From: Bryobacterales bacterium
Lineage (GTDB): Bacteria; Acidobacteriota; Terriglobia; Bryobacterales; UBA6623
Reading direction: 5' to 3'
NCBI GenBank assembly: GCA_028819255.1
Contig: JAPPMB010000114.1
Coordinates: 1 to 64,000 of the forward strand
DNA length: 64,000 bases
In this document: positions 1 to 9,241 of the stretch, piece by piece
How positions within the stretch are numbered: the first letter of the stretch is position 1
How the letters are laid out: each line of letters opens with the position of its first letter
Position numbers and translations under genes: made by a program
The notes under the pieces: generated by a model
The model's input: the letters and a program-made list of their open reading frames with translations, nothing else
Told to the model about the DNA's origin: nothing
The model's database searches: none

Positions 1-260
1 GCGCAGCCGGCTGGAACGTTGTCAGTGCGATTTATGACTACTCGGTAGGGCTAGGGAGTCATCGAGCAAGCACTCGCAGGCGATTCGGTTCGAGCATCGG
101 GTCCGAGGCTTGCCCTCGAAAGCCGAAGAACAGCTCGACGAGCAGGAGATGCGCGCAGGCGGATGAGAGGGAGCAGAACGCGCGTGCTCGTCTCCGCGCG
201 GACTGATTCGCAGGGACCGCGGATCTCCAGCACCTTGATGGCTCTGGAAAGCCAGCCCAT
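1..260. other. left-edge stretch without a supported gene
   Basis: Short frames on both strands are rich in Arg, Ser and Pro and look like GC-rich shadows. I recognise no gene end, repeat or RNA here. Confidence 0.4.
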
Positions 261-908
261 TCAATCTTCCAGAAGCTGGACCGGCAGTAGGTTGGCGCCG
301 CCATCCTCCAGCTTGGTCGGCACTTGCCAATAGGAGAACTGAGGCGTCCAAGTGTCGACGCCGAGACCGGCCATGGCCAGAAAGTTCCACGCCGGGCAGA
401 ACATGTCGCCCGGGCCGAACACGGCGGAGTTCTTCCGAAAGATCCTGCCTTCCCGCTTTTGGTACAGCACCACGCCCGGCATGTTGTCCTCGCCCTCCAT
501 GGTGGTCTGCTCGCGAATGTAGTCGCCGCCTAGGTGGGACGCGAGCTGGAAGCGCCAGCCGCGCGAGTTGGCGAAGCGGCGCTGAACGTCGGGCGGGTCC
601 TTGGAGAGCAGCGCGACGGCCATCGACGACTCCAGGTGTGGCACAAAGCCGTTGATGCCGTCAGCCCATAGCGTGCAATACCGGCAACGCTGCCCCATGT
701 TGTGGATTGCGAGGAGCTTGTCGTGCCCGGCGAAGAGCTGGCTGAGACGCACCTGGCCGGAAGACGTCCGCAGTGCGTAGTCAGGAACTTCGCTCGATGG
801 AGCGGCCCTCCGCTTCGCGTTGATCTGCTCTGTCAGATCGGCGATCTGGCGTTCCAGCTCCTCGATGGAGCGGCCGGATTCTTCCTGGGAGAGTTTCTTT
901 TCAGGCAT
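261..908 (-). CDS. DUF899-family thioredoxin-fold protein
   Basis: A 215-residue soluble protein of the DUF899 family, which has a thioredoxin-like fold and is distantly AhpC-like; the reaction is unknown. An N-terminal coiled-coil-like stretch (residues 5-35) precedes the fold. The redox motif CRYC lies in the segment GQRCRYCTLWADG, at the place DUF899 proteins carry their cysteine pair. The later FGPGDMFCPAWNFLAMAG stretch also looks family-like. The frame stays open 30 codons further upstream, but I chose the ATG at 908 because AAGGA lies just before it and family similarity begins there. It is transcribed alone, divergently from the sugar-acid operon. Family assignment is fairly sure; function is not. 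Confidence 0.8.
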   Translation of the reverse strand: MPEKKLSQEESGRSIEELERQIADLTEQINAKRRAAPSSEVPDYALRTSSGQVRLSQLFAGHDKLLAIHNMGQRCRYCTLWADGINGFVPHLESSMAVALLSKDPPDVQRRFANSRGWRFQLASHLGGDYIREQTTMEGEDNMPGVVLYQKREGRIFRKNSAVFGPGDMFCPAWNFLAMAGLGVDTWTPQFSYWQVPTKLEDGGANLLPVQLLED

Positions 909-1264
909 GGTCCTTACTGGCTGTGCGCCCTTGGACGCTGCGCCCGCAGCACAGGGCGACGAATCAGCGACCTGAAATCCTAGCAGCCTCGAAATCAAGC
1001 CTCTCGGAAGGCTCGGACGTCTTGCGCAGGATCAGGCGGCGATAACGGCAGGAAACGGGGCTTATCTACGTTGACACATGACCTCGGGGAAGGAGGGGCC
1101 GGCCACGGCAGGCCGCCAGCTAGCGCCGCCCGGCGGATGTCCGGAATCTCGGCTCGCGGAGCGCCCGCTCCCCGGTAGCCGTTCGGACCGAGCCTTGCGC
1201 GATACACTACCTATTCCCACATGCCGCGGGAACGGGCGTCCGGCCGGCGGGGCGCTTCCGGCGC
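909..1264. other. divergent intergenic region
   Basis: This stretch separates two divergent genes and should hold promoters for both. A TTGACA hexamer occurs near 1071, but I find no convincing -10 box at the right distance. No gene is recognised. Confidence 0.35.
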
Positions 1265-2860
1265 ATGATCGGCGTCGAAACCACCCATTCGGCTGACGCG
1301 GGTTCGGACACCTTGCACTGCATTGACGACGTTCGGAGCTTTGACGCGATGCTCAAGCGTCGCATCGGGTCGTTCCGCGAGAAGCTGGCCGACGAGCTCG
1401 CCCCGCACAGGCTGACCCTTGGCGAGGCCCGGGTCCACAAGGTCCTGATCCCGATGGTCGGGGTCTACACGCCCGGATGGCAGGCGCTGCCGGCGGTTTC
1501 ATGGGCGTTCGTGGAGCTCCGCACGGCCGAAGGCATCGTCGGAACCGGCGAATGGTCCGTCGATCTGGACCGAACAGCCCGCGATTGCGTCGCCGCCCTG
1601 AGAGCACAGCCCGGCCGGAACCTTCTGGACCCGAGCCTGGAGGAGCCCCTCTTCATGGCTTGGTGGGACCTGGTCGGCCAGGTGCTCGGCAAGCCTTTGC
1701 ACAGGCTTTGGGCCGACCTGTTCGAGGCGGAGTACGAGCCCAGGGAACGAGTGCCCATGGCGGCCTACACCTGGCAGCGCTTCGCCGACATCCACGGCAA
1801 CGATGCGATCACTTACGAGACCTGGCCGGACTTTGCCGCCGCGCGGGCGCGCGAGGGCTTCCCGGCTGTCAAGGTCTCCATGACGGCCTACCAGCCGGAG
1901 GACCACATCGCCTTGATTCACAGGATCCGCGATGCGGTCGGGCCGGACACGGCGATTCGAATCGACGCCCACGGCACCTGGAACTACCAGGAGGCGCGGC
2001 GCGTCCTGCATGCGGTCGAAGACTGCAAGCTGGAGTACGCCGAACAGCCTGTCCACTCGTTGCTGCCACAGCGCTTCTACCCTGGGCGGGAAACGCCGCC
2101 CGAGCGTCGGCCGGGACAGGGAGGCTACCAGGCCGAGTACTACTACCGGCGCATGACGGCGCTCCGCGCGGAGCTGCGCACGCCGCTGTCCTGTCACTGG
2201 TGGCCGCCGATCATCCATCCCGACGGCGCCAGTCCGATGGCGAACCGGTGGGAGCCCGACTGGTACATGCTGGAACGCTACGAGGGCGCGGACGTGGCCG
2301 TCCCGGACATCAACCTGGGACCATGGGGCCTCTGGCGCTTCGGGCAGCTGGCGAAGTTCATGGGTCTGCACCTCGCGATTCACAGCAATTTCGAGCTCTG
2401 CACCCAACTCGCCTTCCGCGGCGCGATGGCTTCCGCCCTGCTGCAGGAATCAGAGCGGGTGGGCATCTACATGGGCCGTGCCCCGCGCACGTGCCACCCC
2501 ATCGACAACGAGACCATTCACGTCAGCGACGATGTCATCGAGGGCGGTCAGTTCGACTGGGCCGGCGGGCACCTGAGCCTCTCGGATTCTCCGGGACACG
2601 GCCTGCGCCTCGACCCCGAGAGGCTGGAGAAGTACCGGTACACGCAGGAGGCCGTCGCGCCGCACAGGGAGCATGCCCGGGCCATTTACGCGAACTACAT
2701 GCTGGATCGGCCGAGACGGACAACCTTGTCAGGCTGGCCGAAGCAGCAGGCTGCGGAGCGGTTCGACCGCCACACCTGGCCCTACGAGGTCGCGAGCATA
2801 CTGGGGTCGGAGCAGGAGCACGACATTGATGTCGAACTGACCGGAGGGCAGTCTGGGTAG
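1265..2860 (+). CDS. enolase-superfamily (mandelate racemase/glucarate dehydratase-like) enzyme
   Basis: A probable acid-sugar dehydratase or racemase acting in the cytoplasm by abstracting a proton alpha to a carboxylate, with Mg2+. Barrel motifs appear in order: KVS (K203) as candidate base on strand 2, metal ligands D234 (RIDAHG), E260 (YAEQP) and D348 (PDINLG), and H373 (HSNFE) on the strand-7 side. At 531 residues it is longer than the usual 380-450 of the superfamily. An ATG at 1349 would remove a 28-residue N-terminal extension that looks unconserved, so the true start is uncertain. It is the first gene of a tight operon with an SDR 7 bp downstream and a DapA-type lyase, which suggests sugar-acid breakdown. 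The substrate cannot be read from the sequence. Confidence 0.85.
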   Translation: MIGVETTHSADAGSDTLHCIDDVRSFDAMLKRRIGSFREKLADELAPHRLTLGEARVHKVLIPMVGVYTPGWQALPAVSWAFVELRTAEGIVGTGEWSVDLDRTARDCVAALRAQPGRNLLDPSLEEPLFMAWWDLVGQVLGKPLHRLWADLFEAEYEPRERVPMAAYTWQRFADIHGNDAITYETWPDFAAARAREGFPAVKVSMTAYQPEDHIALIHRIRDAVGPDTAIRIDAHGTWNYQEARRVLHAVEDCKLEYAEQPVHSLLPQRFYPGRETPPERRPGQGGYQAEYYYRRMTALRAELRTPLSCHWWPPIIHPDGASPMANRWEPDWYMLERYEGADVAVPDINLGPWGLWRFGQLAKFMGLHLAIHSNFELCTQLAFRGAMASALLQESERVGIYMGRAPRTCHPIDNETIHVSDDVIEGGQFDWAGGHLSLSDSPGHGLRLDPERLEKYRYTQEAVAPHREHARAIYANYMLDRPRRTTLSGWPKQQAAERFDRHTWPYEVASILGSEQEHDIDVELTGGQSG

Positions 2861-2867
2861 GAAACTC

Positions 2868-3638
2868 ATGGACAACGAAGAAAAGAAAGTCGGATTGATC
2901 ACCGGCGGCGTAGGCGACCTGGGCTACGCCAGCGCCGAAAAGATGGTCGAGATGGGCCTGGACATGGCCCTGATCGACATCAGGGAGAATCCGGAGCGGA
3001 TTGAGGCGCTCCGGGCGAAGGGAGCGCGCGTGCTGTTCGTCCAGGCGGACGTCTCCAGCCGCGAAGCGGTGCGGGCCGCGCTGGCGGAGGTGTGGCGCGA
3101 GTACGGCCGCCTGGACGTCTGCATGTGCAACGCCGGCATCTCGATGAACGTTCCTTTCCTGGAGTACACCGTCGAGGAATGGAACCGGCACATGGACGTC
3201 AATCTCAACGGCTACTTCCACGTCACCCAGGAGGTTGCGAAGCGCTGGGTCGAGACCGGGCACCGGGGAAAGGTCATCTTCACGGGATCGTGGGTGCAGG
3301 ACGTTCCCTACAAGCTGATCGCCCCGTACTGCGTGTCCAAGGCCGGCGTGTGGATGCTGGCGCGTTGCGCCGCTCTCGAGCTGGCGCCGCACGGCATCAC
3401 CGTCAACGCGATCGCGCCCGGAATCGTGGAGGCGGGGCTGACCGCAAGGGAGCTGAGGGACTTCCCCGAATTCCGCGAGGAGTTCATGAGCCTCATTCCC
3501 CTCGGCAGGATCCAGCAGGCCGAGGACGTCGCCGATGTCGTCGGATTCCTCGTCTCCGACGCTTCGAACTACCTGACAGGCACGACCATCACCTGCGACG
3601 GCGGGTGCGTCGTGGGCGCGGCATCGGCTCCGAAATGA
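2868..3638 (+). CDS. SDR-family NAD(P)-dependent oxidoreductase
   Basis: A classical short-chain dehydrogenase/reductase of 256 residues. The dinucleotide-binding motif TGGVGDLG is at residues 12-19, and the catalytic triad is S141, Y154 and K158 (YCVSK) with standard spacing. The C-terminal segment SNYLTGTTITCDGG is typical of the family. An acidic residue after strand 2 (LIDI) favours NAD+ over NADP+. It lies between the enolase-type enzyme and a DapA-type lyase and overlaps the latter by 4 bp (ATGA), so the three are probably co-translated. A sugar or sugar-acid dehydrogenase role is inferred from context. Confidence 0.88.
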   Translation: MDNEEKKVGLITGGVGDLGYASAEKMVEMGLDMALIDIRENPERIEALRAKGARVLFVQADVSSREAVRAALAEVWREYGRLDVCMCNAGISMNVPFLEYTVEEWNRHMDVNLNGYFHVTQEVAKRWVETGHRGKVIFTGSWVQDVPYKLIAPYCVSKAGVWMLARCAALELAPHGITVNAIAPGIVEAGLTARELRDFPEFREEFMSLIPLGRIQQAEDVADVVGFLVSDASNYLTGTTITCDGGCVVGAASAPK

Positions 3639-4543
3639 CGCGAGGGGAGCTCAAGGGGATTGTCCCCGTCCTGCCGACGCCGTTCGGGCCCGACGATGCG
3701 ATCGATCTCGAATCGCTCCGGCGAGTCGTGGCCTTCTGTGCCGAGAAGGGCCTCGGCGCCGCGTGCATTCCGGCCTATGCGAGCGAGTTCTACAAGCTGA
3801 CGATGGCCGAGCGGCATGAACTGGTCGAGACGGCGGTCAGGGCCGCGGGTGGCAAGGTCCAGATCATCGCGCAGGCCAACCATTTCTCGGGAAGGCTCGC
3901 AGGCGAGATCGCCCGCCGGAACGAGGCGCTTGGAGCGGACATCATTTCCGTGGCGATTCCGCGCATGTTCGACATCTCCGAAGCGGACGTGTTCCGGTTC
4001 CTGGAGAGCGTGCTCGAATCCACGTCCCTTCCGGTTCTGGTGCAGGACTTCAATCCCGGAGGTCCGACGATCAGCGCGGCGCTCGCCCGACGGGTCAACG
4101 AGGAATACCCGCACTTCCGCTATCTCAAGCTCGAGCAGCCCCTGATGGCGCCGAGGGTGGTCGAGATCCTTGACGAGACGCGCGGTGCGGTGCAGGTGCT
4201 CGAGGGCTGGGGAGGCCTGTACCTTCTCGAGGGGATCCGGGCAGGCATTTGCGGCGCAATGCCGGCGCTCGGCGTTGCCGACGTGCTGCAGGAGACCTTC
4301 GACCTTGCCAGCGCCGGGGCCATGGACGCGGCCTCGGACCGGTTCGAGCCGATCCTCCCCTACCTGGTGTTCAGCCTGCAGAACATGGAACTGCTGCTGC
4401 GCATGGAGAAGAGCCTCCTTGTGCGGCGCGGGCTGCTCGCTTCGGACCGAGTGCGGGACGCGACCCTGACTCCGGACCCGAAGACCGCGGCGTACGCGGC
4501 ATTCCTGATCGACCGCGTGATGCGGGTCGTGGACCCGGTCTGA
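3635..4543 (+). CDS. dihydrodipicolinate synthase/KDG-aldolase family lyase with Tyr-to-Phe change
   Basis: A 302-residue class I aldolase or dehydratase of the DapA/NanA superfamily. The Schiff-base lysine is K165 in YLKLEQP. The conserved tyrosine of the usual YN-P motif is replaced by phenylalanine (F139 in QDFNPGG), and the usual GTTGE loop reads AYASEF. These changes argue against true DapA and for a sugar-acid aldolase, dehydratase or a different pyruvate lyase. The start is fixed by the ATGA overlap with the SDR; a long in-frame extension upstream is only shadow. As last gene of the operon it would cleave or dehydrate a 2-keto-3-deoxy acid made by the enolase-type enzyme (inference). 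Confidence 0.85.
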   Translation: MTRGELKGIVPVLPTPFGPDDAIDLESLRRVVAFCAEKGLGAACIPAYASEFYKLTMAERHELVETAVRAAGGKVQIIAQANHFSGRLAGEIARRNEALGADIISVAIPRMFDISEADVFRFLESVLESTSLPVLVQDFNPGGPTISAALARRVNEEYPHFRYLKLEQPLMAPRVVEILDETRGAVQVLEGWGGLYLLEGIRAGICGAMPALGVADVLQETFDLASAGAMDAASDRFEPILPYLVFSLQNMELLLRMEKSLLVRRGLLASDRVRDATLTPDPKTAAYAAFLIDRVMRVVDPV

Positions 4544-4590
4544 GACGGGCAGCGGTCCGTTCCCGCTCCCGGCTGTCGCTCCTGCGAGCG

Positions 4591-6054
4591 CTATCCGGCG
4601 GTGAGCGTCTCCGCGAGGTTGTTGTGCCCGCCGACGTCGGTCAGCCGGAATTCCCGCCCCTGGAAGGGATAGGTCAGCGTCTCGTGCTCAAGTCCGAGCA
4701 GGGTCAGGATCGTGGCGTGCAGGTCGTGGACATGGACCTTGTTGTCCTGGGCGTTCAGTCCGATCTCGTCCGTCGAGCCGATCACCTTGCCGCCCTTGAC
4801 GCCTCCCCCGGCCATCCACACGGTGAAGCCGTACGGGTTGTGGTCCCGGCCGGCGTTGTTGCGGGCCCCTCCTTCGCCGCCGTCCGTGAACGGCGTCCGG
4901 CCGAAGTCCCCGCCCCATATGACGAGGGTCTCGTCCAGCAGGCCCCGTGTCTTGAGGTCTTCCAGCAGGCCCGCGATCGGAACGTCGACCTGGCTCGCCA
5001 TCGTCTCGTGGTTGTAGTCGATCTGGTTGTGCCCGTCCCAGCCGGGGCTCGCCCCGTTGTTTCCGCAGCCGGAATACAGCTGGATGAAGCGGACTCCGCG
5101 CTCGACCATGCGCCGGGCCAGCAGGCACTGCTTGCCGAATGGCCGGGTCACGGCGTCGTCGAGGCCGTACAGGGCCTGCGTCGACGCGCTCTCGCCGGAG
5201 ACGTCGACCGCTTCCGGAGCCGAGGTCTGCATTCTGAACGCCAGTTCATAGGCCGTCATCCGCGCCTCGAGATCGGTGTCCTCGGAACGTTTTGCGAGGT
5301 GCCTGCGGTTGAACCAGCCCAGCTTGTCCATGAGCAGGCGCTGTCCCTCCCGGTCACGGGAGCCCGGCCTCTGGATGTTGAGGATCGGCGGCCCCTCGCT
5401 GCGCAGGACCGTCCCCTGGTACATCGCCGGAAGGAAGCCCGAACCGTAGGCCGGGGAGCCGGACTTGATTCCGCCGTCCAGCATGACCACGTACGCCGGC
5501 AGGTTCTCGCTCTCCGAGCCCAGGCCGTAGACCACCCACGATCCCAGGCTCGGCCGGCCGATCTGGGCCCATCCGGTGTTCATCCAGTTCTGGCCGGTGA
5601 TGTGCGTGAACCCGTTGTGATGGCAGGACCGTATGACGGCGAGGTCGTCGGCATGGCGCGCGACGTTCGTGAACAGGTCGGAAATCTCGAGACCGGACTG
5701 TCCGTGCCGCGTGAAGGTCCGCGGGGTGCCCAGCAGCGGAACCCTGTCCATGCTCGTGAACTGAAAGTCGCGGTTGCGGAACGATTCCGGAACGGGCTGG
5801 CCGTCGTGCTTCTGGAGCAGCGGCTTGGGGTCGAACGTGTCCAGGTGGCTAGGTCCGCCGTGCATGAAGAGAAAGATCACGCTTCGCGCCCTGGGGGCCA
5901 GCGGAGGGTCCTTCGCCGCGAGCGGGTTGCGCGCGGCCGCCGCACGCCCGTCCCGCGCCAGGATGCAGGAGGCAGCCAGCCCGCCAAAGCCGAGGGCGCT
6001 GCACTCGAGAAACTCGCGCCGCGATCTTGCAGTCGTTTCGTGTGTGGTGAGCAT
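4591..6054 (-). CDS. DUF1501 family exported protein
   Basis: A 487-residue DUF1501 protein, a family related to the alkaline phosphatase/sulfatase fold and common in Planctomycetota and Acidobacteriota. The N-terminus has a Tat-like leader (SRREFLECSALGFGG followed by an Ala-rich region). Family landmarks include FLFMHGGPSHLDTFDPKP near residue 60, WGGDFGRTPF, GRDHNP and GVKGGKVIGSTDEIG. The last of these, then VHDLHATILTLLGLEHE, is the characteristic C-terminus. It begins 8 bp after the upstream PSCyt1 gene on the same strand, so the two form the usual two-gene operon. The substrate is not established for the family. Confidence 0.9.
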   Translation of the reverse strand: MLTTHETTARSRREFLECSALGFGGLAASCILARDGRAAAARNPLAAKDPPLAPRARSVIFLFMHGGPSHLDTFDPKPLLQKHDGQPVPESFRNRDFQFTSMDRVPLLGTPRTFTRHGQSGLEISDLFTNVARHADDLAVIRSCHHNGFTHITGQNWMNTGWAQIGRPSLGSWVVYGLGSESENLPAYVVMLDGGIKSGSPAYGSGFLPAMYQGTVLRSEGPPILNIQRPGSRDREGQRLLMDKLGWFNRRHLAKRSEDTDLEARMTAYELAFRMQTSAPEAVDVSGESASTQALYGLDDAVTRPFGKQCLLARRMVERGVRFIQLYSGCGNNGASPGWDGHNQIDYNHETMASQVDVPIAGLLEDLKTRGLLDETLVIWGGDFGRTPFTDGGEGGARNNAGRDHNPYGFTVWMAGGGVKGGKVIGSTDEIGLNAQDNKVHVHDLHATILTLLGLEHETLTYPFQGREFRLTDVGGHNNLAETLTAG

Positions 6055-6062
6055 GTTTGTCC

Positions 6063-8516
6063 TCAGTCGATGTACACGAATTCGTTCAGGTTGAACAGCA
6101 TCAGGCCGAATTCCTGGGTTCCGGCAGCGGCCAGCATCGCGCGGGCGCTTTCGGTCTCGGCCGGTTCGGGCGGCCGCGAGAATGCCAGCTCCCAGGCTCT
6201 CTCAACGACCAGGTCCGGGCCCTTCTCGGATTCGAGACGCTCGGCCAGCGCCCGGGCCGAGCGCAGCATGAACTCGCTGTTGAGCATTGTCAGGGCTTGC
6301 GGGGCGACCGTCGTGACGGCGCGTCGGCCGCAGCTCGTCGCCGGATCGGGGGCGTCAAAGGTCTTGAACATCGGGTACGGAAACTGCCGCTTGGCGAAGA
6401 TGTAGACACTCCGCCGATCGTGTTCGGATCGGTCCAGGGATTCGGGCCAGTCGTCCTTGTCCCACATTCCCAGCCGCTCTTCCCTCGACAGCGGCGGCAG
6501 GACCGGCCGGCCGCCTGACTTCGGGTTCAGGGTGCCGGCGACCGCCAGGACAGCGTCGCGCAGGCTCTCCGCGTCGAGCCGCCTCCTGTTCATTCGCCAC
6601 AGGAATCGGTTGTCCGGGTCCCGGGCCGCGTTCTCGGCGCGAAACGCGGAGGACATCCGGTATGCGCTCGAGAGCATGATCAGGCGGTGCATCGCCTTGA
6701 TGCTCCAGCCGCTCGACGCGAACTCCGAGGCCAGCCAGTCCAGCAGCTCGGGGTGGGTTGGAGGATCGCCCTGACGGCCGAAGTTGTTCGGCGTGCCGAC
6801 GATTCCCCGCCCGAAGTGTCCCTGCCAGATCCGGTTGACCATCACGCGCGCAAGGAGCGGATTGGAGGGGGCCGTCAGCCATTCGGCCAGAGCCTTGCGC
6901 CGGCCCTCCAGGCCAGGCGCGCTGATTCTCCCGAGGGCCGGGGGCGTCCCTGCGTCGACGGCCTCTCCGGCACGCTGCCAGTCCCCCCTGTCCGTCATCC
7001 GCACCGGGTAGCGCACTTCCGCTGCGCCCAGCACGGTGGCCGTCGGCAACTCGAAATTGGCCGCGAGCGCCGCTTCTCCAAGCTCTTGGATGAGCGTCTT
7101 CCGTCGATCCAGCTCTTCCTGCGTGTAACGCAGGTTCTGGGCGTAGCCTCCGGGGTTCTCGAGCAGGCCGGCCTCTGTCAGGGCGCGCTCCAGCCTCGCT
7201 GCCAGGACCTGCTCCTCGACCGTCCGCTCGGCCTTCGGCCTGCGGAAGGCGTTGACGGTCTCCTCGTCGAAGCCGTCCGCGATCTCGTCCTCGATCCGCA
7301 TTCTGGCCCGTGTCTCGAGGGCCTTCAGCGCCTGCTGGTACTCGAACACCTTGAGCTGCCTCGGATAGGAGGAGAAGTATCCGAACTCCGACATCTTCGT
7401 AGCCACCGGGATGCGGCGGATCTCGGTGCCCTCGAAGAACGCCATCATGCGGTGGTAGTCCTTCTGGGAGACGGGGTCGAACTTGTGGTCGTGGCACCGG
7501 GCACAGCCGATCGTCAGGCCAAGAAAGGCTTCTCCGGTCACGTCGACCGAATCGATCATCCACTCGTACCTGAGCTGGTGGCCGTTCAGGGCCGCCTCGT
7601 GGTAGACGGTTCCGACGGCATAGAGTCCGGTGCCGATGCGGGCTTCGAGATTCCGTCGCTTCTCCTCCGGAATCTCGTACGAGCCCCTCAGCTCGATGTC
7701 GTCGGGCCAGATCTCGTCAGCCGCGACCTGCTCCCGGACGAAGCGGTCGAACGGCTTGTCGTCATTGAAGGACTTGATCACGTAGTCGCGAAAGCGCCAC
7801 GCGTTGGGGTAGTAGATGTCGGTCTCGAAGCCTCCGCTGTCGGCGTAGCGCACAACGTCGAGCCAGTATCGGCCCCATCGCTCGCCGTAGCGCTCGGAGT
7901 CGAGCAGGCGGTCGACCACGTTCCCGAAGGCATCGGGGGAGTCGTCCCGGAGAAAGGCCGCGACCTCGGCGGGCGTGGGCGGCAGCCCGAGCAGATCGTA
8001 GGTGGCACGACGGATCCAGGTTCTGCGGTCCGCCTCGACCGCCGGTTCCAGGCCCTCCCGGGCCATCGCCCGGGCGAGAAACCGGTCGATCGGCGTGTGG
8101 GCCCATCCGCTTCCGTGCGGCGGGACTTCCGGCCGAGCGACCGGCCTGAACGACCACCAGGTTTCGCCCGGCGTCAGGAGTTCTTCAGCCGGCCACTGGG
8201 CGCCCGCATTGATCCACTCCTCCAGCACGCCGATCTCCCTGGCCGAAAGGGGAGGGGACTGCAAGGGCATCGCCAAGTCCCCCTCATGGCGCACCGCCCT
8301 GCTCAGCGTGCTCGCCGCTGCGTTGCCGGGAACCACGGCGGAACCTCGCTTTCCGCCTTGCAGGAGGCCTCCGCGTGTCCGCAGGTCGAGGTCCGACATC
8401 CCGGATTGGCCATGGCAGGCAACGCAGTGGTCCTTGAGAATCCGGACGGCTCGCTCCGGAACGCCAGCGATGGCGACGGGCGCGAGCGTGACAAGGATTG
8501 CGAGAAGCACCGGCAT
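6063..8516 (-). CDS. PSCyt1/DUF1549/DUF1553 planctomycete-type cytochrome protein
   Basis: An 817-residue exported protein. A short Sec-type leader (residues 1-17) precedes a PSCyt1 c-type heme motif CVACH at residues 31-35. DUF1549 follows (about 125-340, including PIDRFLARAMAREG, DLLGLPPTPAEV and CARCHDHKFDPV), then DUF1553 toward the C-terminus (GRGIVGTPNNFGRQGD, LLDWLASEF). The CARCH inside DUF1549 is a second possible heme site. Such proteins pair with DUF1501 proteins, as here. They are thought to act in the periplasm; both substrate and electron partner are unknown. The operon is convergent with the sugar-acid operon. Confidence 0.9.
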   Translation of the reverse strand: MPVLLAILVTLAPVAIAGVPERAVRILKDHCVACHGQSGMSDLDLRTRGGLLQGGKRGSAVVPGNAAASTLSRAVRHEGDLAMPLQSPPLSAREIGVLEEWINAGAQWPAEELLTPGETWWSFRPVARPEVPPHGSGWAHTPIDRFLARAMAREGLEPAVEADRRTWIRRATYDLLGLPPTPAEVAAFLRDDSPDAFGNVVDRLLDSERYGERWGRYWLDVVRYADSGGFETDIYYPNAWRFRDYVIKSFNDDKPFDRFVREQVAADEIWPDDIELRGSYEIPEEKRRNLEARIGTGLYAVGTVYHEAALNGHQLRYEWMIDSVDVTGEAFLGLTIGCARCHDHKFDPVSQKDYHRMMAFFEGTEIRRIPVATKMSEFGYFSSYPRQLKVFEYQQALKALETRARMRIEDEIADGFDEETVNAFRRPKAERTVEEQVLAARLERALTEAGLLENPGGYAQNLRYTQEELDRRKTLIQELGEAALAANFELPTATVLGAAEVRYPVRMTDRGDWQRAGEAVDAGTPPALGRISAPGLEGRRKALAEWLTAPSNPLLARVMVNRIWQGHFGRGIVGTPNNFGRQGDPPTHPELLDWLASEFASSGWSIKAMHRLIMLSSAYRMSSAFRAENAARDPDNRFLWRMNRRRLDAESLRDAVLAVAGTLNPKSGGRPVLPPLSREERLGMWDKDDWPESLDRSEHDRRSVYIFAKRQFPYPMFKTFDAPDPATSCGRRAVTTVAPQALTMLNSEFMLRSARALAERLESEKGPDLVVERAWELAFSRPPEPAETESARAMLAAAGTQEFGLMLFNLNEFVYID

Positions 8517-8914
8517 CGGAGGCGCGAGACTGGCGCCTTGAGTATATCTGGAGCGCCGGAGGCATTGGCGTCGGCGTCAGGCGCTGCGGCCGGGACCCCT
8601 CCGTTCAGGCGGACTGCCTGGGCCGGATTGCCCTCTGGCAAACGGAGCGCCGGACCCAGCCCTCCCGAGGCATCAACTGCGGAACAAGAGCGCGAACCCT
8701 TCTTGCCTCCGGCACCTCGAAACGGCCGTTAGGTGCCCGGGACCCGCTTGGCACATCGCTCTTCCGCGAAGCGCGGCAGATCCCGGGGTTCTTGGGGGTA
8801 TTGCGTGTGTAGCTGTCAGTCAGCCGGTCTCCCGGACCCAGCAGATTCCCTGATTCGACTCCGGGTCGCGGTGATCGTCAGGCGACAGGATCCGGGAGGG
8901 TGCGAGAGGAGTCC
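8517..8914. other. intergenic, nothing recognised
   Basis: About 400 bases between the start of the PSCyt1 gene and the end of a small membrane-protein gene on the same strand. It probably contains the promoter of the PSCyt1/DUF1501 operon. No RNA gene, repeat or terminator is evident. Confidence 0.4.
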
Positions 8915-9241
8915 CTAGCCCTTGAGCTTGTTGAAGATTCCGATCGCTAGGACCGCGGCCACACCACCGTTGAGGCCCGAACTCAGGTGACCAATTGCAG
9001 CGTCCAGTGCGCCACCGATGGCGGGGATCGAGCCGACCGCCCCCGAACCTGAAAGCGTTGCGATCGCGATTGCGGTGATCAGGAAGCCACCAGCATCGCT
9101 CGCATCGACAGCCAAGGCAACGTACACTATGCCTCCAATCACCATAACGAGCGTTACGGTTTCCCCCGGAACCAGGTCGGGCATGAAGCCGACGACAAGC
9201 GCTACCAGCGCACCAAGCCCAGTCAAGACTCTCTCAGCCAT
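8915..9241 (-). CDS. small three-span membrane protein, unknown
   Basis: A 108-residue hydrophobic protein with three probable membrane segments (about residues 5-22, 29-46 and 52-70) and a Gly/Ala-rich C-terminal segment ending in NKLKG. A purine-rich GGAGGAA precedes the ATG. The composition is clean and unlike the Arg-rich shadow frames around it, so I accept it as a real gene. I recognise no family. It lies about 1 kb from the duplicated Cache proteins on the opposite strand; no functional link can be shown. Confidence 0.65.
   Translation of the reverse strand: MAERVLTGLGALVALVVGFMPDLVPGETVTLVMVIGGIVYVALAVDASDAGGFLITAIAIATLSGSGAVGSIPAIGGALDAAIGHLSSGLNGGVAAVLAIGIFNKLKG

Noticed and set aside
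1071-1110. TTGACA hexamer as a promoter -35.
   Set aside because: No acceptable -10 box at the proper distance.
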